Shown here piece by piece: positions 33,781-44,740 of a stretch of 64,000 bases of DNA; within the stretch, counting starts at the first letter, position 1, and each line of letters begins with the position of its first letter. The notes below the pieces were generated by a model. It was given only the letters and a program-made list of their open reading frames with translations. It made no database searches and was not told where the DNA came from. The stretch comes from Cliona cf. orientalis (taxonomy: Eukaryota > Porifera > Demospongiae > Clionaida > Clionaidae). The position numbers were made by a program, and so were the translations under genes. The stretch spans positions 6,246,225-6,310,224 of the forward strand of contig OZ005690.1 in the NCBI GenBank assembly GCA_963930775.1, given 5' to 3'.

Positions 33781-34228
33781 TATACCGTAAACTCTGGTTA
33801 TTAAGCGCACCTCGCTATTAAGCGCACATTATTTATTAAGCGCATGCCCTCTTCTTGTCATAAGCTATTGTTTATTAAGCGCATGCGCTTAATAGCCTAA
33901 ATAGGCGTGGCGTTCTATGAATCTGACCTTGACCGGCTGGAAAGTATTTGGAGTCCAGCTATCTTTGGAGAAATGATGGCCACGAATAACGTTATCATGC
34001 AAGAAGATCGACAAATCGCCAGCACTCGTCATCTTGAGCGGCAACTGCAAACGTTAAAGTGCTCGATCGATCGAGCGCTAGTGCTAGCGGGCCTCGCATC
34101 CATCACGTGCCCAAACGATTGTGGGCGTGGTTATGTGCCATATAAGCGCATATCCTTTATTAAGCGCATACTGTCATTCCGTTTACCGCTATAAGCGCAT
34201 GCGCTTATTAACCAGAGTCTACGGTATA
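33781..34228. mobile_element. MITE with TATACCGTARACTCTGGTTA ends
   Basis: Inverted termini of 29 bases (TATACCGTAAACTCTGGTTA on the left; the right end is the reverse complement of TATACCGTAGACTCTGGTTA), two mismatches. Sub-terminal decamers 'attaagcgca' are repeated several times, and a palindrome 'taagcgcatgcgctta' lies at 33877. A 95-codon frame inside (33907-34194, MAFYESDLDRLES) has no known similarity. Confidence 0.85.
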
Positions 34229-34329
34229 CAAAATTGATATAAATATCTCGCAGTTAATCAGTGACTTGCATATTTCTTATCATCACCTGCATCATATACC
34301 ACTGGATGATATCAATCACTGTCAGTGGC

Positions 34330-35090
34330 AACCCTGCATTTGGGCCAAGACAGCCGAGTGCATGGTGTGAAAGAGTCACCCTATGGGGGCGGGAACCTCT
34401 GGACACCCATCAGATTGTTGGTTATTGCTGAGGCGAGCATACTTGGCCCCTTTGCTCTACTGGCAAAGCACAGGCTGTACAGAGTAGTGTTGGTTTGAGA
34501 CCAGTTGAGGGCTTTGGATAATGCAGCCTGGCATCAATACGTCCGATCATGCTGGGCCTAGGCCACACCTTCGAAGTCACAATAGCATCACAGAATGTGA
34601 TCTGGTATGCCATGAGCTCTGCTATTTTTTCTGGGTGCATGGTGCCAGCGTCCTAATGAGGGACACGTATCCTTGTAACCAGGTGAAAATATTCATGTCC
34701 AGGAGCTTCCTTATCCAGTTGATGTTGGGACTTTCTTCTCGGGTTGGTAGTGTTGCAACAGCTAGGCTGTTGGTGACCTTCTTCTAGCAACACCAGCCAC
34801 TCAACAGCTCCCTCATTTCGATAAATTTGAGAGCTAGAATCCTCGTCATCAATTTCTAAGGCAGGAAGAGTACCCATCCCCATGAAATAGTCCAGTAGGC
34901 ACCACCATCGAGGCTGTGGGCTGAGAGGCGGGTAGTACGAGAGGTTTCTGCATGGCAGGTTCGGCGGAATTCACAGCAGGTTGAGTAGATTGGACTACTG
35001 GAGCTGGTTGTGCAGGGGGCTGTATCATTTGGATGGCCGCCAGCGTCAAAGGAGGCAGCATTGTCTCCATGGTGATTGTAGCTGGTGCCC
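34330..35090 (-). pseudogene. Decayed gag-like ORF (Pro/Gln-rich N-terminus plus helical domain)
   Basis: After acceptor TTTGTAG the minus strand gives a Pro/Gln/Ala-rich part ('IQMIQPPAQPAPVVQSTQPA'), then, in shifting frames, 'LKFIEMRELLSGW', 'NIFTWLQGYVSLI', 'HPEKIAELMAYQIT', 'IGRIDARLHYPKP' and 'SDGCPEVPAPIG'. These fit, in order, a gag-like protein I associate with invertebrate retroelements (F-x-E-M-x-E-L-L, WLQC, PELMAYM, VRYDA, C-P-E-V-P). At least three frameshifts or stops. The identification rests on remembered motifs. Confidence 0.5.
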
Positions 35091-35640
35091 CTACAAAGAG
35101 ACCAACAGTTAATGCGAGCACATATTATTATTAGTATGTGAAGTTGTACAGCAATGTATAGTGTACAACACAGCACATGTGCGGTGCTGGGAGCAGCCGG
35201 TTTACTGCACATGCTCTTGAACCACGTGCACCTACACATGAGCATGGCGCAATTACTACCATACATGCATGTACAGCACAATGTACAAGAACATGACTTG
35301 TCAGTGGAATGGGAGGGCACACCAAACGAAACTCTATACTGAAAACTTGTTGAACCGACATGCCTTAGGTATGCTAGGGAGAATACTGCTTGTACTTGTG
35401 CTTGCAAACGAGACTAGCTGTCTCAGCCCGGCGGCTACTGCTGCTTGCTGCTATCATGTATCAGCTGAGCATGTGCCCCTAGTTGTTTAGCGGTTGCCTA
35501 GGCAATAGTATCAAAGGTGCTCTCTTATGCTGAACCTGGACTAAGCATAGGCCAAGAAGCCATTCCTTACAACCCTCACTGGCTAGAGTTTTAAGCCTCA
35601 GTAGCATGTGGGATGAATGACAAGTACTGTAGAATCCCGC
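35091..35640. other. Intronic spacer, nothing recognised
   Basis: Repeated 'acatgcatgtac'-type words and a 183-codon minus-strand frame that is cysteine-rich and low-complexity; not a credible gene. Confidence 0.35.
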
Positions 35641-35694
35641 AAATACGCCCCCCCCCTCGCGCATAAGCCCCCCCCCCCCCCCCCCCCCCGCCCC
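35641..35694. repeat. Poly-C tracts
   Basis: Runs of C broken by 'tcgcgcataag', in a context ('gcaaatacgcccc', 'gcgtataagccgccc') that looks like a degenerate inverted-repeat element end. Confidence 0.7.
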
Positions 35695-35947
35695 TGCAAT
35701 GTTAGCTCAAGTTCCTGCATATGTAGTTTGTCTCGCGTATAAGCCGCCCTCCACCCTGACTGTAAAATGTAAATATTAGAGGCCATAAGCCAATAAAACA
35801 GTAGCTACAGCTACAAAACTAGCTATTTGTGCCTTACTTTGTTGATTTTCTCGTACTGTATTCACGACCAGAATTAATAGCATAATTTTCTGCAGCCTAT
35901 AGCTAGTTGGGTGTAGTGTAACATATTTTAAATAACAATCACTTCAA

Positions 35948-36163
35948 GCAGTGCCTCCAAGCTTCTCTCCTGTCTTTCAATATAAATATTTCAATTTTTT
36001 AGTATTTTGCATGCATTTTCAGTATTAATTTTTTTGGTATTTTACAGGGGGCTCCATATATTATGTATGTACTTAATTTCCCAGTTTTCAGTATTTTTGA
36101 AATTTTATCAGTATATATCATCAGAATTCAGTAAAAATATATTGGTATATTTGGAGGCACTGC
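35948..36163. mobile_element. Small MITE with GCAGTGCCTCCAA ends
   Basis: GCAGTGCCTCCAA (35948-35960) and TTGGAGGCACTGC (36151-36163) are perfect 13-base inverted repeats. The interior repeats 'cagtattttt' and 'tcagtatt' words. It ends 132 bases before the ANAPC5 exon at 36296. Confidence 0.75.
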
Positions 36164-36295
36164 GCTTGTTCAGGCTTACCCCACTATTATGTACATTCCC
36201 TTAGTATTATTGTATGTCCAGGCCATCCCTACTTAATAGTATGTACTATCTATTATAATGTGCATATTGTATTATTTTATTGTATTGATATGCAG

Positions 36296-36423
36296 GAGTC
36301 TTCATTCGTCATTGTGTTTTGGAGTATAAGAGGTTGACATTTTCCCAGCTACTTCGTGTCCATGCCAATCTACACACTATCCTGCAGCAAGTAACTGATG
36401 TGCCTTTACAAATTCATACACCC
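36296..36423 (+). CDS. ANAPC5: ANAPC5, fourth recognised coding exon
   Basis: Acceptor TTGATATGCAG, donor CCC|GTAAGT, 128 bases. It encodes 'VFIRHCVLEYKRLTFSQ', which lines up with vertebrate APC5 'LFLRHMILAYSKLSFSQ', the segment that follows directly on 'HKTSVVG'. The incoming phase completes the Gly codon left by the exon ending at 11241, so the two join in frame across about 25 kb. The phase at the donor is 0. This is the firmest single piece of evidence for the gene. Confidence 0.8.
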
Positions 36424-36435
36424 GTAAGTACAGCA

Positions 36436-36801
36436 CAGGTTTTATTTCAGGATTTTGCTCCAGGGGGGGCAAATACTTAGTGCCCAAATATTAGCGGGGG
36501 CAAGTGGAAAGAATCAGCACAGTGCGTGTGTAAGCACGCCCATCTAGAGGGGTCTGGGGGCATGCTCCCCCAGGAAAATTTTTAATTTTACAACCCCTGA
36601 GATTGCTTCTGGTAGTTTCTGAGAGCGATGATGACAACAGACTTTTAGCTACCATTTCGTATTATTATGCAGCTACATCTCTCTCTCTTTAAGGACCAAC
36701 AAACAAATTTCTGGGGGGGGGGGGGGGGGGGGGGGGCAACCACGTTTCTAGGGGGGGCAAAAGCCCCCCCCCCCCTTGCCCCCCCCTTGAAATAAACCCT
36801 G
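36436..36801. mobile_element. Inverted-repeat element with poly-G/poly-C core
   Basis: CAGGTTTTATTTCA (36436) and the reverse complement of the right end, CAGGGTTTATTTCA, form the termini; CAGCA flanks both sides (36431-36435 and 36802-36806) as a probable target-site duplication. Inside are 'caggggggggcaa'-type repeats and a long G run (36712-36736) opposite C runs (36763-36787). It begins 12 bases after the ANAPC5 exon. Confidence 0.65.
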
Positions 36802-37025
36802 CAGCACTTGTCAGTGATAAGTTCCCATTCCGCTGCAAATGTGCAATCACTTGTGTATGCATATTGTTGCATTTCGTTCCATGTAACAAGCTTGATTTTA
36901 TTTTATTCGTATTTAGGTAATTGTGTTTACAGTAAGACCTTCCACAAGATCTAGTCAATCTCTGACTTTTCCCACGACAATTTTGTCCTCTATAGTTCAT
37001 TCGAGTACTTGGTTCAGATTTCTCT

Positions 37026-37373
37026 ACTATAGATGACTTTAGGCGTGGCGGTTTAGCCCATTAACTGCATATGTTGGTGGTCAACGCTGCCATAGCTTTA
37101 TACAGCGAACGATCGTGAGGGCATTTCTCATCTCTCAGCTCGCCTACGACACCGACACCGTAAAGGCATTGAAGCTTCCGGATGTAACGCTCACGGACTG
37201 CTTTAGACAAACTATCGGTGTACTTCTTGCTCATGATCGATCTTGTGAGCTTCCACTGGCAGACTAGCAGTACACATAGTATTGCCGCTTGACCACCAAA
37301 ATGGCGGATAGCAACAGTTACTACATGTATGTAGTTAATGGGCTAAACGGTCACGCCTTAAGTCGTCTATAGT
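37026..37373. mobile_element. MITE with ACTATAGAYGACTT ends
   Basis: About 45-base inverted termini: 'actatagatgactttaggcg' through 'gtttagcccattaact' on the left, and the matching complement ending 'aagtcgtctatagt' on the right, few mismatches. The interior has no gene. Confidence 0.8.
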
Positions 37374-39223
37374 GCTTCATTGACTTCACATGTTGCAACG
37401 GTGGCTTTATGTATTGTGGATGTATGTTAGTATGGAATAAAAATCGAGTATCAAGAGTATATCAAAACAAAGAATGCTTTCTGTATCTCAGAATAATAGT
37501 AGTCTATTATGATTAATGAGATTATGGCTAAATGATGAGCAGCACATTAGCAATTTCTTGGAGTTTAGCAGTGAATAGGATCAATAATTCCAAAAATAAG
37601 CATCCGGATCAAAAATAGGATGAAGTGTGCTAGCTTATGGTTGGCTTGCTCACTGGTTTATAGGCAAATTTTGACGAGCTATGAATAACCTGAGGTATTA
37701 TCAAGTCTTGATTTGGTACGTGTCACCGTTTTGTATAATGTCCAATATCCTTAAGGCTTTAGTTTAGTGGTGACCACTGCACTTCTGGATGAGGGCTTTG
37801 GTTGTGCCTGCAGCATTCCGACTGTTAGTGGCACCACACCACGTTGGGATACTATGGACTCAGCAAGGTACCAGGCATGCATACCAGAGGCACCAGAGAC
37901 ACCTAAGATACATGTACCATGGGCACCAATAATTACCACTTTCTGTATTAGAGACTCTAGAGGCACCAGAGACACTAATGTACATGTAGATCTCCATAAA
38001 TATTATCTTGTTATTTTATGCTTACAGACACACAAGCAGAACAGGCTAGCTAATTCCGTGAGATTTATACGTACATGGATAGGGTGAAAACTTATTTTTA
38101 GTATAGGCTAGACATTAAAGCAGAGATTGCTTAGTAACGTGATACTTGTTGCATATAATATCAAACACTGCATTTCTAAGATGTAGGCTATTCTAGTGCT
38201 TTGAATACTTCGTTCCAAACAATTAAATTGCATAATTTCTTACGATGAGAATCTATGACTAGTGATATCTACCTTATATGGTCTTGGATAGCGCTTGTAA
38301 CCAAGAAGCAGTAAGTTTATTTGCATTTTGACACTATTATAATACTTGTATCCCATAGAACATGAGCCCTTCATGCTTGCAAATGTGAACTGGGTTACAA
38401 GATCTGTAACTGGAAAGTTTGAGTTTTATATGGCTTTATTGCAGCCTTAAAAATGTATAAAGACTATGGTTGCTTAGTCGCATGATGCACTTACCCTAGA
38501 TAAAAGTACAGGTTTCTCTAATTTGTAAGTATTCTCTGTTGTAAGTGCCTTAGATACTTGGTTCCAACCAATTGAATAACAGGATTTTTACAACTAGAAT
38601 CGTATATGCCTAGCCATGGATCTACCTTATATTATGGTCTCAGATATGCACCATGACTGGCGTGTAGGAACAGCTCAGAGTATTTTTATTACACACTAGA
38701 AGAGGTTCTGGAAGCTACTAAACCCTAAACCTTATCTTTTATCCTCTGAATGGACATGCATGCATACAATTTTCCGCTGTGAGCCTGACTGATACAGGCA
38801 GCAGGAGTCACTTCACCAAAGGAGCCTAGCAAATTGTTCAGAGGGTGGTACGTGGCCTGCTAGATATGTGCACTGCACTACTTTAAGTTAGAGATATTGA
38901 ACAGATGATGATGCACTCTTGGAATTAGTTCATATTACAGATCAAAATACGAGATATTTATAGGACAGGTCATAGAATGCACCAGGGCGGATCTTTGAGG
39001 CATTTTACTAAACTGTTTGATTATGCTGGTAGACAATAATTTGAGCACTGACTTTAGTCACCAGTATTACCTACTAAATTAATCAACTCTGCCAATACAT
39101 AAAATTCAATCATCACTCGAAGGCATTATATCATGCTTTAAGTACTGACTGCCTGCTAATTGAAGCCACACACATGTACACAATAAATAATACTGGGTAT
39201 GGTAGATGGCTGATGAGTTTGCA
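37374..39223. repeat. Intronic stretch with a degenerate tandem duplication at 38105-38645
   Basis: No gene recognised. Within it, 38105-38290 and 38440-38645 share an ordered set of words ('gattgcttagtaacgtgat' / 'ggttgcttagtcgcatgat', 'acttcgttccaaacaatt' / 'acttggttccaaccaatt', 'ctaccttatatggtct' / 'ctaccttatattatggtct'), so an ancient duplication of about 330 bases is present. Confidence 0.5.
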
Positions 39224-39761
39224 TGTACCGTACCCTCGCGAAAGAGGGCCCACTACGGAATGTCCGCCCACCCCCCACTTTGGGCTCAATTTCCCGTTAA
39301 GGTCTAGTGTTTACTCGAATATGCGCCCATGTATAGCTGCCCTTGAAAACGCAGCTCAAATGGCTGGTTTATGAGGACTAAACTTCGTAAGATCGATAAG
39401 TAACGTGCTAAACGGCTGTAAAACTAAGCCTAGCTAGCTTTATTCCACGTTTCAGCAGAAATAAACTAACGCACACGGCTACCGATCGTAGCCACGCCCA
39501 CTTAATAGAGCTGCACTCAACGACACACGGTGAAGAATCGCGGCTGCCCTTGCTCTGAATTGGTAACCGTGCTTGAATAAGGCTGAAATTAATAATAGCC
39601 GCTGCTACTATTCATATTATGAAGCTAGCGTGGGTAACTTACCTGGGCGCTCTTTCGCGTATAAATGCGATACTGATACCTCGAATATCGGCCCACCCCC
39701 CAATCTTGGCCCAATGTAAGGTGCACTGCCCATGGGCCCTCTTTTGCGAGGGTACGGTACA
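39224..39761. mobile_element. MITE with TGTACCGTACCCTCGC ends
   Basis: TGTACCGTACCCTCGCGAAA on the left and its near-exact complement on the right (TGTACCGTACCCTCGCAAAA on the minus strand), both followed by 'gagggccca'. Looser inverted similarity goes on through a 'cccacccccc' motif. The frames inside are by-products. Confidence 0.85.
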
Positions 39762-40026
39762 ATCAAGTCTGCCCACTGAGGCCTGTGGAGTATACGAGAT
39801 ATTGGGCATGCCCGTACTTTAATTGAATTCTTGGAACTGATGAGCTCATTAAGAACCAATTACGCCTTATATCATAAGACGTTGCCCTTTTGTGGAGGAG
39901 AAGGTATCCCAACTTCCTTAATTATTGGTTAATAGCTTTAGTTAATGAGGTGGTTGACAATAGTAATGCTTGGAACTCAGGCTGCCTATATATTGCTAAT
40001 GCTGGTTGGATGCCAGGCTAGAGACT

Positions 40027-40143
40027 AGTCTAAATAGATAGATGAAAATCAGCCCACCAATTAATTTGCATAGTCTAAAGCCTAGTATAAATTTAATAGA
40101 TAGATGAAAGTCAGCCCACCAATTGATTTGTACAATCTAAAGT
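40027..40143 (+). repeat. Tandem duplication directly upstream of the TRIM gene
   Basis: Two copies of about 58 bases ('aatagatagatgaaaatcag' / 'aatagatagatgaaagtcag', then 'cccaccaatt' and 'tctaaag'). The second copy ends five bases before the ATG, so it may form part of the 5' UTR or promoter. Confidence 0.8.
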
Positions 40144-40147
40144 TATA

Positions 40148-42142
40148 ATGGCTGAAAGTCAAGTCAAGCAAGTCCTAGAGAAAGAGATCACTTGCCCTCT
40201 TTGTTTGGACATTTTTAAAGACCCAAAGAAGCTTCCTTGTGACCATGTTTACTGTAAAGAATGTCTCAAACATCTGGCTCTACGTAGTCTCAATGCAACC
40301 ATCTCCTGTCCTGAGTGCCGTTTTATAACACAAGTACCCGACAGTGACATCAGTAGCTTCCCAACTGCATTTCGTATCAATCACCTCATTGAAGTATTTC
40401 AACAAGTAGCAGAAACCAGCCTTGGTTCACCTTCTTGTACTTGTCAAGCCCACCCAACTCAGGCATTAGCTCTTTACTGTGAAACTTGCCACAAACACAT
40501 TTGTCGAGACTGTGTTCTTGTGTCCGACAATCACAAAAGCCATAAATATGGATATTTTAAAGATTTGGCACCAAAATACCGTGACAATGTATGCAATCAG
40601 CTATCACTTGTTAAGAATCAAGGTGCATCGATATCAAATGCATTAGCTGAAACTGTGAGAACAAAAGCTACTGTTTCCAGTCATGCAGTCAAATGCCAGG
40701 ATGATATTGATCATGCCTTCGACGGGCTCTTCTCTATTTTACGAGAGTGTAAGGAAGTAATGAAAGTAGAAGTGGCTGCTTACTACAACTCACGTATAAG
40801 CCAATACGAGCAGCAAGAGAATCAACTAAAACAAGCTGAAGATGAACTAAACGACGTAATAACGTCAGTAGAAGCTACTGTACAGGAAAAAGATCAAACG
40901 TTTCTTCTCAATGTGGAAGGAACAGTAATGAAAATGAAGCATTTACAAGAGAAATTTGAAATTGTTCCAAACACTGTAGCCAGACCACAAGTGTTGGTAG
41001 CACAAGTTGTTGATTTAGAATTGTTCCAAAAGTTTGTAGCTAAAGGATGTTTTGTACACAAAGCAGCAGATCCCATGATGTGCACAATTATAGCAAATCT
41101 TGATGAGCTACATGTAGATCAACAGGATACATTCATTCTTAACCTCAGAGGCACAAACGGAAGTTGCTGCCAGGGTGACAACAAAGTTGTGGCAGATCTG
41201 GTTAGTTACCAAGGCTCAGTAACCAAAGGAAAGGTTGAACGAGTTTCACTTGACCATACTAAAATATATTTAACTCCAAAACAACGAGGACGACATAAAT
41301 TATCTATGAGAGTAAATGATGCCCACATCAAGGATAGCCCTTTCTCTGTGATAGTGAAAATGCCACCTAAACAGCTCTCACTGCCTGTTGCCATAATCAG
41401 TGTGTTAAAAAGACCATCTAGTCTGGTCTACTCTCAGGGAGCCATCCTAGCTACAGAAATGGAACAAACTCGGATAGTATCGTTGGATACGGAGCATCAA
41501 ATACAAGAGTTTAAAACTTTATTAGGTGTTCATAAACTAACACAGGATTCAGATTTCAATCTGTATGTGTCCACAACTAACGATCATAAGCTACATAAAT
41601 TTAATAAACACGGTGTGAAAATCAAGGCAATTGGTCAACTTGGAGTAGGGCATGCTGAATTCAAGTGTCCTAGTGGACTTCGTGTTAGTTGTAGCAATGA
41701 ACTTTATGTATGTGACAGTGAAAATCATCGCATTCAAGTTTTTAATTTAGACTTAGATTTTGAACGATGTTTTGGAAAGAAAGGTAATGCAAAAGGACAA
41801 TTCAATTATCCTTCAGATGTAGACTTTGATTCTAACAATAATATTTATGTTGTTGAAAATCAAAACAGCCGGATTCAAGTATTCACAGCCAATGAGCATC
41901 ACATACGCACAATTGGAAATCAAAGGCATATTGTCAAGTTTGATAATCCCACAAGCTTGCTGATACACAATGGATACATTTATGTCACCAATTCAGCTGC
42001 ACATAATGTTGTAGTAATAGAACTGTCAGGAGAAATGATTACAACTTTTGGAAGTGGGTGTTTGAGTTGGCCTGAAGGGATTACGGTCGATGAAGATGGT
42101 TATATATACATAGGTAGTCATCGATCCATTGTTGTTTTCTAG
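40148..42142 (+). CDS. TRIM E3 ubiquitin ligase: RING, B-box, coiled coil, filamin, NHL
   Basis: Intact 664-residue single-exon frame. RING finger with C16-x2-C19, C31-x-H33-x2-C36-x2-C39 and C54-x2-C57, as expected for E2 binding and ubiquitin transfer. B-box 2 at about residues 97-133 (C97, H102, C111, C114, C119, C122, H129, H132). A coiled coil (about 140-300) would give dimerisation. A filamin/ABP280-like Ig domain (about 322-405) includes 'RGRHKLSMRVNDAHIKDSPF'. NHL-type beta-propeller repeats fill the rest ('NELYVCDSENHRIQVFN', 'NNIYVVENQNSRIQVF'), a likely RNA- or protein-binding surface. The same domain order is found in TRIM71/LIN-41, TRIM2 and TRIM3, but sponges and cnidarians have many such genes, so orthology cannot be assigned. 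It lies on the same strand as ANAPC5, between the exons at 36.3 and 45.6 kb. The lack of introns fits a retrotransposed or lineage-expanded copy. Confidence 0.92.
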   Translation: MAESQVKQVLEKEITCPLCLDIFKDPKKLPCDHVYCKECLKHLALRSLNATISCPECRFITQVPDSDISSFPTAFRINHLIEVFQQVAETSLGSPSCTCQAHPTQALALYCETCHKHICRDCVLVSDNHKSHKYGYFKDLAPKYRDNVCNQLSLVKNQGASISNALAETVRTKATVSSHAVKCQDDIDHAFDGLFSILRECKEVMKVEVAAYYNSRISQYEQQENQLKQAEDELNDVITSVEATVQEKDQTFLLNVEGTVMKMKHLQEKFEIVPNTVARPQVLVAQVVDLELFQKFVAKGCFVHKAADPMMCTIIANLDELHVDQQDTFILNLRGTNGSCCQGDNKVVADLVSYQGSVTKGKVERVSLDHTKIYLTPKQRGRHKLSMRVNDAHIKDSPFSVIVKMPPKQLSLPVAIISVLKRPSSLVYSQGAILATEMEQTRIVSLDTEHQIQEFKTLLGVHKLTQDSDFNLYVSTTNDHKLHKFNKHGVKIKAIGQLGVGHAEFKCPSGLRVSCSNELYVCDSENHRIQVFNLDLDFERCFGKKGNAKGQFNYPSDVDFDSNNNIYVVENQNSRIQVFTANEHHIRTIGNQRHIVKFDNPTSLLIHNGYIYVTNSAAHNVVVIELSGEMITTFGSGCLSWPEGITVDEDGYIYIGSHRSIVVF

Positions 42143-43333
42143 AAGTAACTACACACTGACTGTTGGTGACCTGGTACATACATAGTAAACACTGTATAAT
42201 AATATTATTAATGTTAGTCATTGTATTATTATACCATTAGCAACATAATTACATCAATTTTGGCAATCATGCAGCTTTGGCATAGATTAGATACTTTGGG
42301 GGAGGTCCTGCGACGTTTAACTATCAGCGTTATGTCTCCAAGACTGCATGCTTCTGCCACAAATCTTCATTCCAACAACTAAACCCTGTTTGGGGGGGAA
42401 TGTGATGGAGGGTTTCAAGTTTGCAAGTACATAGTACTCCACACTGCTACAAAATTTTTTGTAGCTCTAACTACAACTTTATTGTAGTTACAACTCAACC
42501 TGCTCCTGCAGTTTTCCTGAAACTCATAAATGAACTTCTAATATCTTGTCACTCTAGCAAAAATAGCTAGCTAACAAATAGTCCAACTACGAACATAGTT
42601 GGCTCATATTGATACTCAAAAAGTATCCATAACATTGCCTACGTACAATAAATTACGAACTACTTGGCCAGTTGAAAACAAAACACTCACTGAAAATTTT
42701 TCATACATGTATATCACAATCAGTGTTTCTGCTACTATACTTGAAAAGGGGCGCCCCGCCCTGTTTGTGAGTGGCTGATTTGCAAAAATGCTGACAGCTG
42801 CAACAGTGGTTTGCAGTACAGTAGTAGCTCCCAAGTGTTGTGTGTGTATCTTTGGCTTCCCACAATCAGCTCAGAGATACGCTACTAGTGGTTGAAGTGT
42901 GGTTGTACTAGTGTACACAGCACTTGCACACACAATAATATTATAGTAGACTGTGCATACACAGTGATTATCCAAGTGCACATTGCAAAGTATTAAAGCC
43001 TGCAAAAGCAAATCATTCCCTCTTCATGGTCAACATAAATATTCAATGTAGTAATGTTAGCACTCAACCACCCTGTTTGAATTCAGTCCTAGAGGAAACA
43101 CTGACAATAACCAATTAAGCCAAGTTAATACAATTAAAAAACCTTTCTGAAAGTCTAAACTGTATTCCAAACACAATTCACACTTTCATTAACGCTACCT
43201 AAATGGAGTGGCACCTAACTCAGAGCCACCAACTCCAGAGAATGCCAAACAATAAGAAAGTGCAAAACAATTAAGCCAAAACCAACAAAGTAAGTCCCAG
43301 ACTGTGATGACTCATTTGCATTCTTGCTATCAC
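42143..43333. other. Downstream of TRIM gene, no gene recognised
   Basis: The first part is probably the 3' UTR of the TRIM gene. The rest is AT-rich with no element ends noticed. Confidence 0.4.
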
Positions 43334-43342
43334 TACATACCC

Positions 43343-43790
43343 TAGCCTCGTCCCCAGGCCCTTTGAGGGGAGGAGGAGAAAGGGCCTGGTACACACTGTT
43401 TGCGCATGCTCAGTTACCCTAAGAATCTTAGGGGATCGGATATTTCCTAGTATACTTGCCCTTTGACCTTAACTCCTTTGGCAAGCTTAAAACGGTTCGA
43501 GTTTCGTGTGAGACTTCGAGGAAGGTCAAGGGACTTCGCCATATCGATCAACGAAGGACTGCCTCGACTCCAATCAGAGTAGGCGTGCGTTTAGCACGAG
43601 CGCTAGTGCGAAGGTCAGAAGGTCATTTCGTATTCTGTAGACATAATATGGATCATTTCACTTATCAGCACGTGGTAGGGATTAGTGTACATAAACTTTT
43701 ACGGACATTTTTACAGAAAAGTTGACGCATGCGCAAACGGTATGTACCAGGCCCTTTCTCCTCCCCTCAAAGGGCCTGGGGACGAGGCTA
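43343..43790. mobile_element. MULE-like MITE with long inverted ends and a 9-base target duplication
   Basis: Nearly identical inverted termini of about 65 bases (TAGCCTCGTCCCCAGGCCCT ... through 'gcgcatg'), 448 bases in total. Flanked on both sides by TACATACCC (43334-43342 and 43791-43799), a perfect 9-base target-site duplication. Long termini with 9-base duplications are the hallmark of Mutator-like elements. An 89-codon interior frame (43456-43725) has no transposase motifs. Confidence 0.9.
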
Positions 43791-43849
43791 TACATACCCC
43801 TGCAGGTTCTTGAACCAGGCAATCAAAACCAATCCCACCCCCGACCCTC

Positions 43850-44740
43850 ATGCCAGTAAGCTCAAGTGGCACAGAAGCCGATACGAGCAGTAATAGTCAA
43901 CTCCCCAGCCCCATAAGTGAAACCTCCCGGAATGGCGAATCAGGCCTCCAGCCTCCCCCCCCCCCCCCCCCCAACTCCACTTCACACCCGACCACCCCCA
44001 AGCAGGTGCTCAACCCCCACAAACAGTGGTGCTCTCTATCCTAATTCCGCTAATTTTCAGACCCCTTCACTGTCACTGTCAGTAATTAACATAACCATAA
44101 AGGAATGGCTGAGTAAATGAGCCACCTATTTGATGCCGGGAGCTCGGAGTCTGAACCCAAAGGCCCAGACCTGTCGAGTCATGACAAATCATTGAAGCCA
44201 TGCATCAAACAACGATGCGAGGAATTCGAAAATGTGGGGATGGAAAACACACGAAGCACGCACAACCAAAGAATAGCCAAAGAAGCCATAAAGTCGGGGA
44301 AGCCACCTAAAGGTCTCACACCAAACCTCACCCTTACAGCTTATATACCTCGAAACTGAGGAGCTAAACACAGCCGCCAAGGAGGAGATGGCCAAAACAG
44401 GACTGGCTGTCTGCTGTTTACTGCGGGATCACTATGCAGCCATTCACAAACAAAATAATATTATTATGGTAAAATTTGGAAACACAGATAAGCAGATACA
44501 CTACCTTATTGAATCCGCTGAAGACCACGTAGCAAGAGTCAAGAGCTTTAGATGAGACAATATGTCAAACATGGGACACCACTTCAGTGGAAGTGACTGC
44601 TCCCTAAACAATTAATTTTAGTGTGGGCCCCACTAGATCAAGTCAGTGATGATCTCACCAATAGAGAAGCTGAAAAACTCCTATACGAGAAACACTATGG
44701 ATACAAATATAATGCTCTATGCAATCATGGGGTATGAACT
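43850..44740 (+). pseudogene. Decayed reading frame, probably from a mobile element
   Basis: Ordered plus-strand pieces in changing frames: a Ser/Pro-rich start with a proline run coded by poly-C, 'KPCIKQRCEEFENVGMENTR', 'SGKPPKGLTPNLTLTAYI', then 'ELNTAAKEEMAKTGLAVC', 'LLRDHYAAIHKQNN', 'IHYLIESAEDHVARVKSF', and further on 'LTNREAEKLLYEKHYGYKYN'. Composition is protein-like, but stops and shifts separate the pieces. It resembles ORF1/gag-like proteins of non-viral retroelements only in general character. Confidence 0.4.

Noticed and set aside
34856-35407. 183-codon minus-strand frame
   Set aside because: Overlaps the gag-like remnant in another frame, and its cysteine-rich part comes from repeated 'acatgtac' words.
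43456-43725. 89-codon frame as a transposase
   Set aside because: No catalytic motif, and it lies within a 448-base element, far too small for a Mutator transposase.
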